The notes under the pieces: generated by a model
Told to the model about the DNA's origin: nothing
Seen by the model: only the letters and a program-made list of their open reading frames with translations
Database searches by the model: none
Assembly: GCF_002632755.1 (NCBI RefSeq)
Contig: NZ_NJAK01000001.1
Span: forward strand, 558,001-622,000
Direction of reading: 5' to 3'
Source of the DNA: Xenorhabdus ishibashii
Lineage (GTDB): Bacteria; Pseudomonadota; Gammaproteobacteria; Enterobacterales; Enterobacteriaceae
Length of the DNA stretch: 64,000 bases
Made by a program: the position numbers and the translations under genes
Shown: positions 29,850-40,384 of the stretch, piece by piece
How positions within the stretch are numbered: position 1 is the stretch's first letter
Layout of the letters: each line of letters opens with the position of its first letter

Positions 29850-31396
29850 GACGTGATCCCACTCGATTTGTGTTCATGCATTAATTGATAAATCCGCGCG
29901 ATATCCAGATGTTCACGCATACTGGCAGCCAACTTATTGAATTGTTTTTCTTTATGTTGAGCGTAATTAAAGGTTACATTTTCCAGTGGAACGTAGCCTT
30001 TTCTGATACGCAATTGATTTAATAGTGGGCGGGTAAACGTGTTTTGATCAAACAGACCATGCAGGTAACTTCCCATCACCAAGCCATCCTGCGTCACAGC
30101 ACCATCAAATCCGCTTTTTTCCTCACTATTGCACCAATGAATGTGAGCAAAAGGCGTTACCTGCTGACCAAGCCGAGTCGTTCCCATGTGGATCTCATAA
30201 CCTACGATCGGTTGTTCGCTGCATAATTTCAGCACACCTGACAATGCAGACATTACTACCCCCCTAACCTGTGCAGTCTGCTTTTCATTGGTAAATTCGG
30301 TTTCCGTATCCAATAACCCTAATCCTGCCATTTGGGTTAAACCGGATTCCACCCTATCCACGATTTGCTTACCCAACATTTGATAACCCCCACAGATCCC
30401 GATAATCGGTACGTTTTTTTGGCGAGCGGTGATAATGGCCTGCTCAAAACCCTGTATTTTCAACCAGGCCAAATCTGCCAATGTATTCTTGCTGCCGGGA
30501 AGAATAATAAGATCGGCACCTTGAAGTTCAGAAGGTTCAGAGACATAACGCAAAAGCACATCGGGTTGAGCTGCCAGCGCATTAAAATCAGTGAAATTGG
30601 CGATATGGGGATATTGGATGACAGCAATATCCAAATAATCTTCTGTTTTTTGCTGTGGGCTATCATATTTACCCACCTGCAAAGCGACGCTGTCTTCATC
30701 TTCCAGATCAAGATCCAGCCACGGCAACACTCCCAATATCGGTACTTGCGTCAGGGCTTCGATCTGATCGATGCCGGATTGTAGCAACGATAGATCACCG
30801 CGAAATTTATTGATGATCACGCCCTTAATACGAGCTTTTTCCTCCGGTTTAAGCAAAGCCAACGTGCCGTAGATGGATGCAAAGACACCGCCCCGATCGA
30901 TATCGGCCACCAGAATGACAGGGGCATCCACTAATTCGGCCATTCCCATATTGACGATATCGCGATCACGCAAATTGATCTCTGCCGGACTGCCAGCGCC
31001 TTCTAACACCATAATATCCGTTTCGGCTGCCAACCCGTTATATGCCATTAAAATCTGCCGGAGCAATTGGGGCTTATGTTCGTGATATTCCACCGCATTC
31101 ATGCTGCACACCACTTTTCCCATAAAAATCACCTGAGCCTTGCGATCGCTGGTGGGTTTCAGCAACACAGGATTCATGCGCACATCCGGCGCAATTCCTG
31201 CTGCTTCCGCCTGAAATATCTGCGCTCGTCCCATCTCTTTGCCGTCTGCGGTAATCCCTGAATTCAGTGCCATATTCTGTGATTTAAAGGGAGTGCAGTG
31301 ATAACCATCCTGTGCAAATATCCGGCAAAACCCTGCTGCCAGCACACTTTTGCCTACATCGGAGGCCGTTCCCTGTACCATCAGCGATAATGTCAT
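29846..31396 (-). CDS. cbiP: Cobyric acid synthase
   Basis: Glutamine-dependent amidase that adds four amides to adenosylcobyrinic acid a,c-diamide. 516 residues. The dethiobiotin-synthetase-like ATPase domain starts [20 protein letters not shown]; the C-terminal glutamine amidotransferase has its nucleophile cysteine in [12 protein letters not shown] near residue 335 and a histidine in [23 protein letters not shown] precedes the ATG. In Salmonella cbiMNQO lie between cbiL and cbiP; here only 80 bases separate them. Confidence 0.96.
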   Translation of the reverse strand: MTLSLMVQGTASDVGKSVLAAGFCRIFAQDGYHCTPFKSQNMALNSGITADGKEMGRAQIFQAEAAGIAPDVRMNPVLLKPTSDRKAQVIFMGKVVCSMNAVEYHEHKPQLLRQILMAYNGLAAETDIMVLEGAGSPAEINLRDRDIVNMGMAELVDAPVILVADIDRGGVFASIYGTLALLKPEEKARIKGVIINKFRGDLSLLQSGIDQIEALTQVPILGVLPWLDLDLEDEDSVALQVGKYDSPQQKTEDYLDIAVIQYPHIANFTDFNALAAQPDVLLRYVSEPSELQGADLIILPGSKNTLADLAWLKIQGFEQAIITARQKNVPIIGICGGYQMLGKQIVDRVESGLTQMAGLGLLDTETEFTNEKQTAQVRGVVMSALSGVLKLCSEQPIVGYEIHMGTTRLGQQVTPFAHIHWCNSEEKSGFDGAVTQDGLVMGSYLHGLFDQNTFTRPLLNQLRIRKGYVPLENVTFNYAQHKEKQFNKLAASMREHLDIARIYQLMHEHKSSGITS

Positions 31397-31476
31397 TCTG
31401 TCTTTCCCCCTTATTTATTGTGTGCTTTTACCCGCTACAGCAGTGCCAATCGCCGCCATCTGCATACCATTATCAT

Positions 31477-32235
31477 TCACCCCGATAATTGCCAGTTTTT
31501 ATTAACCAAAATTGTTGAAAAATATGATAATCCCTGCCCCCACTCTTTTTCGCTGAGAGGCAGTGTGGCGAGATCGCGCCAACATTGTTCAGTCGGCAAA
31601 GTGGCATCAGCCATCATCAATGCATGTTTCAAGAGATTGTGACGTTGCAGCAGATTGCTGATCAGGGGAAAGCGGGAATAGACTTTCATCAGAACAATAC
31701 AGTCATGATTGAGTAATGCTTGCTCTAAGACGGTTTCAGAAGCGGTACAAGAAATGACAGCCAATGTTTGATCTTCCATTGCCAATGGCATCATGCTGGC
31801 GGCGGAAATGGCAGAAAATGAGGTGATCCCAGGCACAATTTCCAGCCATGAAGGAGAAGCCATCTGTTGCGATACTAACCGTTGCAAAAGAAACACCCAC
31901 GTACTAAACAACATGGGATCGCCCAACGTGATAAAACCGACTTTCCGGCCACTAGCCACTTCCTCTTGCAAAACTTGCGTCACTTCATCCCACACCACTT
32001 GTTTTGCTGCCATATCGGCTTTCATTAAAAAGTGGTAAGTACAAACTTTGGTTTTCGGTGAAAGGTATTTTTCAATGATGGCGTGGGCGAGACTTTGGGC
32101 ACCTTTTTTCCCTGTTGGGGTATAGACAACATCAAGTTCCGAAAGAATATGTGCTGCCCGTACGGTAATCAGATCGCTGGCACCTGGGCCAACACCCATC
32201 ACATACAGTTTTCCTGCATTTACTTTACCGTTCAT
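31477..32235 (-). CDS. cbiL: Cobalt-factor II C20-methyltransferase
   Basis: SAM-dependent methyltransferase that methylates C20 of cobalt-factor II. 252 residues. The precorrin methylase fold is shown by LYVMGVGPGASDLITVRAA (near 10), GFITLGDPMLFSTW (near 100) and EIVPGITSFSAISA (near 132). Overlaps cbiK by four bases. Confidence 0.94.
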   Translation of the reverse strand: MNGKVNAGKLYVMGVGPGASDLITVRAAHILSELDVVYTPTGKKGAQSLAHAIIEKYLSPKTKVCTYHFLMKADMAAKQVVWDEVTQVLQEEVASGRKVGFITLGDPMLFSTWVFLLQRLVSQQMASPSWLEIVPGITSFSAISAASMMPLAMEDQTLAVISCTASETVLEQALLNHDCIVLMKVYSRFPLISNLLQRHNLLKHALMMADATLPTEQCWRDLATLPLSEKEWGQGLSYFSTILVNKNWQLSG

Positions 32236-33023
32236 ACGGTTTTCTCCTGACCATTGAGTACGTCAGCAAGGTGATCGACAAACATCTGCCGAATCATTGG
32301 GTTTTCCCCCAATCCCTGTAACCAGGGGATCGCAACAATCCCCGCTTTCTCCAACTGTGATTTCCAGGAGTCTTCTTCATTTGAAGCCATATCATTAGTA
32401 GCATGATCGCCGGCTACCAGCATCAATGGCATCAGATAAGCTTTGCGGATCTTTTGCTCTTTTAATCCCTTGATGATCAGCGGAAGTTCGGGATAGCTTT
32501 CCACCGCGCCTACCCGTGCCGGAAAATGGTAGTGGCTCATCAGGTGATCCAGACAGGCGTAAGCGGAAAAAGCAGGGTGGCTTGTGCCGTGCCCCATAAA
32601 AACGACACATTCATTTTCTGCCAGCCGAGGAAGCTGGTGGCGTAGCGCCTGCATCAATTTCAGGTAGTCATCAAAGTGGCTGAGTAACGGAGCGCCCAGT
32701 ACCAGCCGCTTAAAACGAGGGCGAAATTTCTCAACCTCACGCAGCACTTTTTCATATTCATCGCCATTGATGATATGCAGGCACTGCACAGCAACATCGT
32801 CATAACCGGCATGATATAGCTTAGTCAGTGCGTCATAGGGCGTATCAATATGAATATTATCGCGCTGACGCAATTTGCGAATGATCATGCCAGAGGTAAA
32901 TGCCCGAAATAGTGCCCTGTCTGGAAAAACTGATGCCAGTTGCTGCTCACAGGCTTCAATATTACTTTTCAGCGTTTCGGGATAACTGGTTCCGAAGCTT
33001 ATCACCAATAATGCTTTTTTCAT
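32232..33023 (-). CDS. cbiK: Anaerobic sirohydrochlorin cobaltochelatase
   Basis: ATP-independent class II chelatase that inserts cobalt into sirohydrochlorin, the hallmark of the early-cobalt pathway. 263 residues. Starts MKKALLVISFGTSYPET. The metal-binding histidine is in VVFMGHGTSHPAF (about residue 145) and a second in LVAGDHATNDM (about 207). No signal peptide, so cytoplasmic. Confidence 0.95.
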   Translation of the reverse strand: MKKALLVISFGTSYPETLKSNIEACEQQLASVFPDRALFRAFTSGMIIRKLRQRDNIHIDTPYDALTKLYHAGYDDVAVQCLHIINGDEYEKVLREVEKFRPRFKRLVLGAPLLSHFDDYLKLMQALRHQLPRLAENECVVFMGHGTSHPAFSAYACLDHLMSHYHFPARVGAVESYPELPLIIKGLKEQKIRKAYLMPLMLVAGDHATNDMASNEEDSWKSQLEKAGIVAIPWLQGLGENPMIRQMFVDHLADVLNGQEKTV

Positions 33024-33054
33024 GTCGCCTTTCCTTATTGGTTTATTTATTGGT

Positions 33055-33843
33055 CTATTTATTAGGAAAACTCGCCAATAGCTGTGCTACATCTTCCAGT
33101 CCATTGGCCTCTGTGATCCCCTCACCTGCAAATCGGTGATTTGGACGACAAAGCACGATGCACGGCAGCCCAAGAGAGAGGCAGGGTGCCACTTTCTCCC
33201 TGAAACCACCTTGTTCACCAGACTCTTTGGTCACCACGACGTCCGCCTGACAAAATTGGTAAAATGCCCGATTGAAATCGGCACTGAACGGACCTTTGAG
33301 GGCAAGAATCTGATCGACTGACAAACCACAAGACTCACACATCGCCAAAACTTCTGCGGTTGGCAATACGCGAGCCAGTACTGTTTTTCCTTTCAGGTGA
33401 GTGACATAATCGGCCAATTGTTTACTGCCGGTTGTCAGTAAAATGCGTGTGCCTAACTGGGCGGCTATTTCACACGCCTTCTCAATGGTTGCCACTTTAT
33501 GGATAAGGGGATGTTCAACGGCATCAATCTCACTGGGACGGAGATAACGAACGAGAGGAACGCCTAATTTCTGGCAAGCGCTGACAATGTTTTGACTCAG
33601 CCGTTCCGCATAGGGATGGGACGCATCAATCACCATTTTCGTCCCTCGCTTTTGCAGATATTCAGCCATCTCTTCGGCTTCCATCCTGCCAGTAACAATT
33701 TCACCGCGAATTCCCATCGCTTGCTGTGCTCCCGCTGGTGTCGCCACTGACAAGCCATAATCTATGCCGGCAATATCCATCATCGCGCAAATCTGGCGGG
33801 AATCGCTCGTGCCGCCAAAAATGTGGATCAATGGCCGTGTCAT
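33055..33843 (-). CDS. cbiJ: Cobalt-precorrin-6A reductase
   Basis: NADH-dependent reductase of the corrin ring. 262 residues, beginning IHIFGGTSDSRQICAMM with family segments VIDASHPYAERLSQN and VTKESGEQGGFREKV. It overlaps cbiH by four bases. The 31-base gap to cbiK contains a short imperfect direct repeat (TTGGTTTATTTA/TTGGTCTATTTA). Confidence 0.93.
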   Translation of the reverse strand: MTRPLIHIFGGTSDSRQICAMMDIAGIDYGLSVATPAGAQQAMGIRGEIVTGRMEAEEMAEYLQKRGTKMVIDASHPYAERLSQNIVSACQKLGVPLVRYLRPSEIDAVEHPLIHKVATIEKACEIAAQLGTRILLTTGSKQLADYVTHLKGKTVLARVLPTAEVLAMCESCGLSVDQILALKGPFSADFNRAFYQFCQADVVVTKESGEQGGFREKVAPCLSLGLPCIVLCRPNHRFAGEGITEANGLEDVAQLLASFPNK

Positions 33844-34565
33844 AATTTGTACCCTCTCGGCGTGATCATCAGCCCATCACGTATGTAAGTTGACTGATTA
33901 CCCACAATCACCAGACTGCGCATATCAACACGGGAAAAATCCATTGCCCCAAACGTCGTCAGCCATTTATCCTCATACTTGCGCCCCGCCGCTTTCACTA
34001 CGCCCACGGGAGTTTCCGGTGATTTCCACGGCGCCATCAAGGAAAATGCACGTGCCAAATGCCCTTCCCTTCCGCGACTGCGGGGATTATAAAAACAGAC
34101 CACAAAATCCGCTTCTGCCGCTGCCTGCACCCGTTTTTCAATCACCTCCCACGGAGTGAGCAGATCGCTTAAGCTGATATGACAAAAATCATGCATCAAT
34201 GGCGCACCAAGCAAGGAGGCACAAGCCGTACTTGCCGTCACTCCTGCCACCAGCCGAACATCTACATTGCGCTTTTGCTGGCTGACCAATTCCAAAATTA
34301 AGCCAGCCATGCCATAAATACCCGCATCACCGCTACAAACCATCGCCACATTTTTGCCCTGCTCGGCCAGCTCAATGGCTACCTGACAGCGTTCAATCTC
34401 TTTACACATACCGGTCTTGATAATTTCTTTATCGCCTACCAGTGGTTTCACCAAATGAGTGTAAGTTTTGTAACCCACCACGATGTCAGCCGCTTTCAAT
34501 GCAGCAATCGCTTCCTGCGTCATCATGGCTTCGCTGCCGGGACCTATTCCAATAACAGTTAACAT
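33840..34565 (-). CDS. cbiH: Cobalt-precorrin-3B C17-methyltransferase
   Basis: SAM methyltransferase that methylates C17 and drives ring contraction. 241 residues. [19 protein letters not shown] and VCSGDAGIYGMAGLILE carry the methylase motifs; CFYNPRSRGREGHLARAF is a CbiH/CobJ segment. Overlaps cbiG by seven bases. Confidence 0.95.
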   Translation of the reverse strand: MLTVIGIGPGSEAMMTQEAIAALKAADIVVGYKTYTHLVKPLVGDKEIIKTGMCKEIERCQVAIELAEQGKNVAMVCSGDAGIYGMAGLILELVSQQKRNVDVRLVAGVTASTACASLLGAPLMHDFCHISLSDLLTPWEVIEKRVQAAAEADFVVCFYNPRSRGREGHLARAFSLMAPWKSPETPVGVVKAAGRKYEDKWLTTFGAMDFSRVDMRSLVIVGNQSTYIRDGLMITPRGYKL

Positions 34566-35659
34566 GGATGCAATACTCCTAATGTGATGGTGACGCCCTG
34601 TTCACGCAGGGTATGACCAACTAAGTGCCCTTGGCTCATCAGCCAGGCCACCGGTTGGGAAACACAGCCTATACCCACTGTTTTTCGGACAAACTCAGAG
34701 GCCGGAAATGCTTGTTCACACTGAGCAAGCTGAGTAACAGGGAAGATTTGGTATGGAATTTGACGCGCTTGTGCCAATTCGATTAATGCTGGCTCGTTTT
34801 TCTTCAGCTCAACACTGCCGACCGCTTTTAACGCCGAGGGTTCAAGGTTGTGTTCTGTCAGATGGCGATCCAGTAATGTTGCAAGCCGTTTAGCTTCTAC
34901 CCCACGTCGGCAACCAATTCCTGCAACGATACGGCGAGGGATTAATTTAAAAGTAGGGATTGCCAGTGTCAGATTTGTCCGTTCATAACTGATACATACC
35001 AGCGCATCCAGCTCAGGCCGATCCTCCAGAGCGTTAACGGGAATGAACCCGCGTGTGTCGTAACGATCTTTTTCACCGCTCAAGTTGGGATGCCACCAAA
35101 TTCCCACCCTCTTACCATTGACCAACATTTGATTGACGGTTTTGACATTGGCGCGGAAATTTTCCATTTCGCCATCAATCTGTTGAGTTAACAGATCCAA
35201 TGCCGCGACTTGGTTAACATCGGTTGCGGTAGTGATCACCGCCTGCCCGTCGAGAATATCAGCGATTTGTTGCGCCAGCTTATTGGCACCTCCCATATGC
35301 CCCGATAATAAACTGATAGCAAACTGCCCTTTTTCATCCAACACCACCACCGCCGGATCGGTCATTTTGTCCTTAAGCAGGGGAGCGATAACCCGAATAG
35401 TGATCCCCGTCGCACCAACCATGATTAATGCACTATATTGCATGAACAGTTTGCGTACCGTATGGGCAAAATTCCCTTCAAAGGCCATAAATCCACTATC
35501 GGCATCCATACCTTCACTCACCATTAATTCGGGAGAAGTGAAACAATCCATCGCTAAATGGGATTGCAAGCGACGCGCCAAAGCGATGCCTCCTTCTGTC
35601 AGGCAAAACAAGGCATATTCTTTGTTAGGGGGTATTAAGTCAGGCGCTACGGTATTCAT
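34559..35659 (-). CDS. cbiG: Cobalt-precorrin-5A hydrolase
   Basis: Opens the delta-lactone of cobalt-precorrin-5A, releasing acetaldehyde. 366 residues from ATG 35659 ([20 protein letters not shown]). That start aligns with Salmonella CbiG and has GGGG upstream; an upstream in-frame ATG at 35716 lies inside cbiF and is less likely. Visible: a central [15 protein letters not shown] and the C-terminal domain beginning [15 protein letters not shown]. Overlaps cbiF by 20 bases. Confidence 0.93.
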   Translation of the reverse strand: MNTVAPDLIPPNKEYALFCLTEGGIALARRLQSHLAMDCFTSPELMVSEGMDADSGFMAFEGNFAHTVRKLFMQYSALIMVGATGITIRVIAPLLKDKMTDPAVVVLDEKGQFAISLLSGHMGGANKLAQQIADILDGQAVITTATDVNQVAALDLLTQQIDGEMENFRANVKTVNQMLVNGKRVGIWWHPNLSGEKDRYDTRGFIPVNALEDRPELDALVCISYERTNLTLAIPTFKLIPRRIVAGIGCRRGVEAKRLATLLDRHLTEHNLEPSALKAVGSVELKKNEPALIELAQARQIPYQIFPVTQLAQCEQAFPASEFVRKTVGIGCVSQPVAWLMSQGHLVGHTLREQGVTITLGVLHPC

Positions 35660-36437
35660 GGCTGAACCCCGCATCGTACAGTTTCGAATAGTGGTACTCT
35701 TCTCCAAGGAAGGCACCTACCAGAATTAAGGCCGTTTTACGAATACCGGCGCGGCGTATTTGGTTAGTAATCGTCGCCAATGTCCCCCGCACAATCTGGC
35801 AATCCGGCCAGGTTGCCTTGTACACCACGGCAACAGGGGTTTCCTGCCCATATCCTCCCTGAATTAACCGATCCACAACCTCTGTCATGTTCTGCACTGA
35901 AAGGAAGATGGCCATCGATGTTTGGTGAGCGGCGAAGCCTTCTAGTGTTTCCCGTGGCGGCATTGGCGTTTTGCCTTCCATACGGGTGATAATCAAACTT
36001 TGCGCGACTTCGGGTACGGTATACTCCACGCCCAATTGTGCCGCAGCGCCAAGAAACGAACTCACCCCAGGCACCGAGACAAAACCAATGGCGTGATTTG
36101 CCAATTCTTCCGTTTGTTCACGCAGGGAGCCAAACAGTGATAAATCTCCCGTTTGCAGACGAACCACCAACTTACCCGCTTTCACGCCGTTCACCATCAA
36201 TTCCGTGATTTCCGATAACGTCAATCCCGCGCTGTCATGGCATTCGACATCTATACGGCAATAATCCAGTAACTCCCGATTAATCAACGAACCGGCATAA
36301 ATCACCACTTGAGCCTGCTGCAACAATTGATAGCCTTTCAGAGTAATCAGGCTCTTATCCCCTGGCCCCGCACCAACAAACCAGACTTTTTCAGTCTCAA
36401 AACGGGTGTTATTCCTGTGTTCAGAATCGTTAGGCAT
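35640..36437 (-). CDS. cbiF: Cobalt-precorrin-4 C11-methyltransferase
   Basis: SAM methyltransferase at C11. 265 residues. [36 protein letters not shown] and [16 protein letters not shown] are classic CbiF/CobM motifs. Overlaps cbiT by eight bases. Confidence 0.96.
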   Translation of the reverse strand: MPNDSEHRNNTRFETEKVWFVGAGPGDKSLITLKGYQLLQQAQVVIYAGSLINRELLDYCRIDVECHDSAGLTLSEITELMVNGVKAGKLVVRLQTGDLSLFGSLREQTEELANHAIGFVSVPGVSSFLGAAAQLGVEYTVPEVAQSLIITRMEGKTPMPPRETLEGFAAHQTSMAIFLSVQNMTEVVDRLIQGGYGQETPVAVVYKATWPDCQIVRGTLATITNQIRRAGIRKTALILVGAFLGEEYHYSKLYDAGFSHEYRSA

Positions 36438-37014
36438 TATCCTGCTCCTTTTGCTCTGCCTCTTTCCGGCAGGACAGTAAATAAGTGGGATTATTGGGTT
36501 TAAAATAATGTCCTTGCCCTAGTGCCGTCAGCTCTCCCACCTGAATTTCACGTCCATCAAGCGCGGTCACCCGACAGGATTTCAGGTGCGATAATGCTTG
36601 CGTGAAGTTTTCCAGCAGGATAAACGTCATCACCAGTCGTCCACCTGAATTCAGGTGCAACAATGCCCAATCAATGATTGCTGTCAGATGTCCACCGGTT
36701 CCGCCAATGAAAATAGCATCCGCAGTACTGTCTAAGGGTATAGGGGCAATACCAGCCTGAATGAGCACCTTATGGCAGCCAAAATGTTGAACATTTTCAG
36801 CAAGCAGTAACAAAGCATCTTCTTTACGTTCAATGGCAAGAATATCCAATGCGGAATAGCGCAATGCCGCTTCAATACTGACGCTGCCCGTTCCAGCACC
36901 AACATCGATAAAACGGCGGGCTTTTTCCAGTTCCAACCGTTCCAACACCAGTGCCCTTACCGCTTCTTTGGTCATTGGAATGCGATGACCGCGCAAAAAC
37001 AGTTCATCTTTCAT
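36430..37014 (-). CDS. cbiT: Cobalt-precorrin-6B C15-methyltransferase (decarboxylating)
   Basis: Rossmann-type SAM methyltransferase that methylates C15 and decarboxylates the C12 acetate side chain. 194 residues. The SAM site is [17 protein letters not shown] near residue 38, with AIERKEDAL after it and FIGGTGGHL near 105. Separate from CbiE here (fused as CobL in aerobic species). Overlaps cbiE by 11 bases. Confidence 0.95.
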   Translation of the reverse strand: MKDELFLRGHRIPMTKEAVRALVLERLELEKARRFIDVGAGTGSVSIEAALRYSALDILAIERKEDALLLLAENVQHFGCHKVLIQAGIAPIPLDSTADAIFIGGTGGHLTAIIDWALLHLNSGGRLVMTFILLENFTQALSHLKSCRVTALDGREIQVGELTALGQGHYFKPNNPTYLLSCRKEAEQKEQDNA

Positions 37015-37624
37015 TTAGGATCACCACCACATTCAGGCCATAATCAATGTCGCCGCGTTGCGCGACCTGTTCCGCGGGCAAACAAATAATTCGCTCATGT
37101 TCATGAGATAAATTTTTACCAATCACCATGCGCCGCTGCTGCCCGCGCGCCAGAATCGCTTGCGCAATCTGGTAAGGACCAATAATGCCATCCGTTACCA
37201 TCGCGATTTTTTCGTGTTGCAGCAGCCAATCAAAATCTGGTTGGCGCCCGTGGCTGCTGGTGAGGTAAATGTCGTTCATATCCAGCAAAATCCGGGCGCA
37301 CAAATATTGGATCGCGCTAATACCGGAGATGATGTGGATATTTTGTCCAGAAAAATGTTCCGTGATTCGTTTACCAATGCCATAAAAGAGGGGATCTCCT
37401 GATGCCAGCACGACTATTTGCCGATGCTGATTCTGTTCAAGCCATTGCATCAATCCATCCACATCAGCATCCAAACGACGGGTTTCCCTCTTGAAATGGG
37501 GAAATTCAGCGAGATGGCGCTTGCCTGCGACCAACACTTCCGCCTGCCTGATAGCATCTAACGCCGCCAATGTTTGGTTTGCAGCGGCACCTGGGCCAAT
37601 ACCAACAACGGTAATCATCGGCAA
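37004..37624 (-). CDS. cbiE: Cobalt-precorrin-7 C5-methyltransferase
   Basis: SAM methyltransferase at C5. 206 residues; [37 protein letters not shown] and [14 protein letters not shown] are recognisable. Overlaps cbiD by ten bases. Confidence 0.94.
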   Translation of the reverse strand: MPMITVVGIGPGAAANQTLAALDAIRQAEVLVAGKRHLAEFPHFKRETRRLDADVDGLMQWLEQNQHRQIVVLASGDPLFYGIGKRITEHFSGQNIHIISGISAIQYLCARILLDMNDIYLTSSHGRQPDFDWLLQHEKIAMVTDGIIGPYQIAQAILARGQQRRMVIGKNLSHEHERIICLPAEQVAQRGDIDYGLNVVVILNER

Positions 37625-38778
37625 GCCTCCGTAAAATCCTTCACTATCGTGTCCACAGGCCGATTGCAGCCCAATATCTGGTTATCAAAGGAGAATAGAA
37701 TGGCGTCACACTGCGGCTTGCCGCTGGCGAAACGTAGCATTTGGTCGATACGCCCGCAGATTTTCCGGGCAATCTGTGGGTACACAGTCTGCCAGCCCTG
37801 TTCTGCTATTAACTCAATGGCCGCTTCGGTGGTATCACATTGATCCACGGCCTGAATCAGTTCGAAAGGTGCGCCTATCAAGGCCAGATTGGCAATCAGC
37901 GTTTCCATGCGGCCATCAGCAATATGGCTGTGGGTATGAAAAATACCAGCGGCGATTTTCACCAACTTACCGACATGCCCGACCAGCACCACATGGCGAA
38001 ACTCCAGACGCACGGCTTCTTGCAACATGTAACCGACAAAATTACTCATTGTGACGACATAATTCGCATTAATACCCAACTGCCGGCTGACAAAACGTTC
38101 ACCGTGATTTCCCGGCACAAAAATAATGCGATCCAGCCCACTGGCACGTTTGGCTTCTAATTCCAGCGCCAGAGAACGTTTCCAGCTCTCTTCCGACATC
38201 GGCGTTACAATGCCTGTCGTACCAATAATTGAAATGCCCCCCTTAATCCCCAACCTGTCGTTATAGGTTTTCTTCGCCCGCTCTTCGCCTTCGGGGGCAA
38301 AGATGACGATATTTGCCCCGCGGTGCGAACCTATGACCTCCCGTACTGCTTCTTCAATGGTATACCTTGGGGTTTTATTAATGGCCGCCCAGCCAATCGG
38401 CAAACCAACGCCCACTCGTGTTATCCTGCCAATACCTTCACCACCATCCAGTGTGATCACTTTGCTGTCATTGAGGGAGACACGGGCAAAAATCAACATG
38501 CCGTGGGTTGCATCTACATCATCGCCACCATCTTTGCGGATAGCCGCCACCGCCTGCTGTCCTTCAATCAAGGGTTGCTCGACATTCAATACCAATGTGA
38601 TACCAGAAGGCGTGACAATCGAAATTTGATGAATAATCTGCTGACGCAAGATCATCAATGCTGCAACCTTGGCCGCCGCCGTAGCACAAGATCCCGTGGT
38701 ATAACCTTTGCGATATTGCTTTCCCCTATGCCAAACCGTTCCGAGGCCATTGGCTTGCATCTCATTGGTTTCATTCAT
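37615..38778 (-). CDS. cbiD: Cobalt-precorrin-5B C1-methyltransferase
   Basis: Methylates C1 in the anaerobic pathway. 387 residues from ATG 38778 ([13 protein letters not shown]), chosen because GGAGG lies 6 bases ahead and the family motif [16 protein letters not shown] follows at about residue 25. The in-frame ATG at 38862 lies inside cbi[31 protein letters not shown] and [10 protein letters not shown] are further CbiD segments. Overlaps cbiC by eight bases. Confidence 0.95.
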   Translation of the reverse strand: MNETNEMQANGLGTVWHRGKQYRKGYTTGSCATAAAKVAALMILRQQIIHQISIVTPSGITLVLNVEQPLIEGQQAVAAIRKDGGDDVDATHGMLIFARVSLNDSKVITLDGGEGIGRITRVGVGLPIGWAAINKTPRYTIEEAVREVIGSHRGANIVIFAPEGEERAKKTYNDRLGIKGGISIIGTTGIVTPMSEESWKRSLALELEAKRASGLDRIIFVPGNHGERFVSRQLGINANYVVTMSNFVGYMLQEAVRLEFRHVVLVGHVGKLVKIAAGIFHTHSHIADGRMETLIANLALIGAPFELIQAVDQCDTTEAAIELIAEQGWQTVYPQIARKICGRIDQMLRFASGKPQCDAILFSFDNQILGCNRPVDTIVKDFTEACR

Positions 38779-39412
38779 GCCTGACCTCCGGCATCCTGTA
38801 CAGAATGGCGTTGATAATGGCAGCAGCAATATTGCTTCCTCCTTTGCGTCCTTTTGCTGCAATGCAACTTAATCCGCTATTGATCAGGGCATGTTTTGAT
38901 TCCTCTGCGCCAACAAACCCAACAGGCACACCAACGACTGCAATGGGTACAAATGAATGCTCCATCAAACGAAACAGTGCAGTCGGGGCGTTACCAAAGA
39001 CAAAAATTTTCTCTCCGGCGTCTTGCAGAGCCAGATCAACGGCTGCCATTGAACGTGTGATTTGCTGGACTTTTGCCATTTGCATGGTGCGGGGATCGCT
39101 GACATAACAACGGCATTCGCTGCCATACTGAGCCAGACACGTTTTATTGATGCCAGATAACACCATCGTCGTATCGGTATATAACGTACAGCCACGCAAT
39201 ATAGCGTCGCGAATGCGGGACAAAACATCGGGAGAAAAATAGAGAATATCAAGCCAATCAAAATCAGCGGTGGTATGGATCACCCGTTTGACCACCGCTT
39301 CTTGATCTGCATCCATAAAACGGTAATCAGGCCGCGCTTCGAAAATAAGCCGGCTGATAATATCAAAGCTATTTCTTTCTATCTGTTGGGGTTGTCGGAT
39401 GTAATCACTCAT
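38771..39412 (-). CDS. cbiC: Cobalt-precorrin-8 methylmutase
   Basis: Moves the C11 methyl to C12, forming cobyrinic acid. 213 residues. [11 protein letters not shown] (near 45) includes the catalytic histidine; the C-terminal [15 protein letters not shown] is a family signature. The cbiD ribosome site lies inside its last codons. Confidence 0.95.
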   Translation of the reverse strand: MSDYIRQPQQIERNSFDIISRLIFEARPDYRFMDADQEAVVKRVIHTTADFDWLDILYFSPDVLSRIRDAILRGCTLYTDTTMVLSGINKTCLAQYGSECRCYVSDPRTMQMAKVQQITRSMAAVDLALQDAGEKIFVFGNAPTALFRLMEHSFVPIAVVGVPVGFVGAEESKHALINSGLSCIAAKGRKGGSNIAAAIINAILYRMPEVRHE

Positions 39413-39424
39413 ATTGTTCCCTTC

Positions 39425-40384
39425 TTACACCATCACACTAATCAGGCTATGCAGCAGTGCAAACAGCAGGAGCGCTATTACTGATGCCACCCTCATCATC
39501 TGAACAGACTGTGAAATATCGTCAGGCGTGACTTCGCGCTTTGCATCACCTATCCACGGTTTTTCGATTAGCTGGTTAAAGTAAACATTCGACCCGCCAA
39601 GACGGATGCCCAGTGCCCCTGCTACGGTTGCTTCCGGCCAGCCACTATTGGGGCTACTGTGCTGATAACGATCACGCCAGCCAATGCGTAGCGCCTGCCG
39701 AAAATCCAATCCCTGCCATTTCGCCGCCATTGCCAGCAGAAGCCAGCCAAAACGGGCTGGCAACCAATTCGCCACATCATCCATACGTGCTGAAAACATC
39801 CCCAGTGCCCGATAACGAGGCGTTTTATAGCCCACCATTGAATCAAGGGTATTGATTGCTTTATAGATCATGGCAAGCGGAGCACCGCCAAGCATCAAGA
39901 AGAACAATGGGGCAATCACGCCATCCACGCTGTTTTCTGCCACGGTTTCAATCGCGGCACGGCTGATTTGTGGCGCTTGCAATTGGCAAGTGTCCCGACC
40001 GACAATGTTGGCAAGCTGCTTACGGCTAGCGTCCAAATCCCCCTGACGCAACGCCTGATAAACGGCATTTGCCGCATCGCCCAAGCCACGTCCAGCCAAC
40101 ACGGTATAAATCAGCCAAATTTCAACCAAACATCCCAGCCAGAACGTCACGCCATAGGCCAATTGCAAAACCCAATAGCTCACCAGCCAAACACTCCCTA
40201 TGACCACCAGCCATAACAGTACACCGCCCCATTTCAAGTCGGTTTCGGTTTGGCAAATCCGGCGAATAAGCGGCTCTGCCTGGTAAATAAGCTGCCCTAT
40301 CCAGCGCACGGGGTGCGGCCAATGAGGGGGATCACCCAATTTCATATCCAGAATAAAAGCCGAAAACCACAATAAGACGGTCAT
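39425..40384 (-). CDS. cbiB: Adenosylcobinamide-phosphate synthase
   Basis: Inner-membrane enzyme that joins the aminopropanol phosphate made by CobD to adenosylcobyric acid. 319 residues with several hydrophobic segments. Conserved: DMKLGDPPHWPHPVRWIG at the N-terminus, GRDTCQLQAPQISRAAIETVAENSVDGVIAPLF around 145 and NSGWPEATVAGALGIRLGG around 250. Overlaps cbiA by four bases. Confidence 0.95.
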   Translation of the reverse strand: MTVLLWFSAFILDMKLGDPPHWPHPVRWIGQLIYQAEPLIRRICQTETDLKWGGVLLWLVVIGSVWLVSYWVLQLAYGVTFWLGCLVEIWLIYTVLAGRGLGDAANAVYQALRQGDLDASRKQLANIVGRDTCQLQAPQISRAAIETVAENSVDGVIAPLFFLMLGGAPLAMIYKAINTLDSMVGYKTPRYRALGMFSARMDDVANWLPARFGWLLLAMAAKWQGLDFRQALRIGWRDRYQHSSPNSGWPEATVAGALGIRLGGSNVYFNQLIEKPWIGDAKREVTPDDISQSVQMMRVASVIALLLFALLHSLISVMV

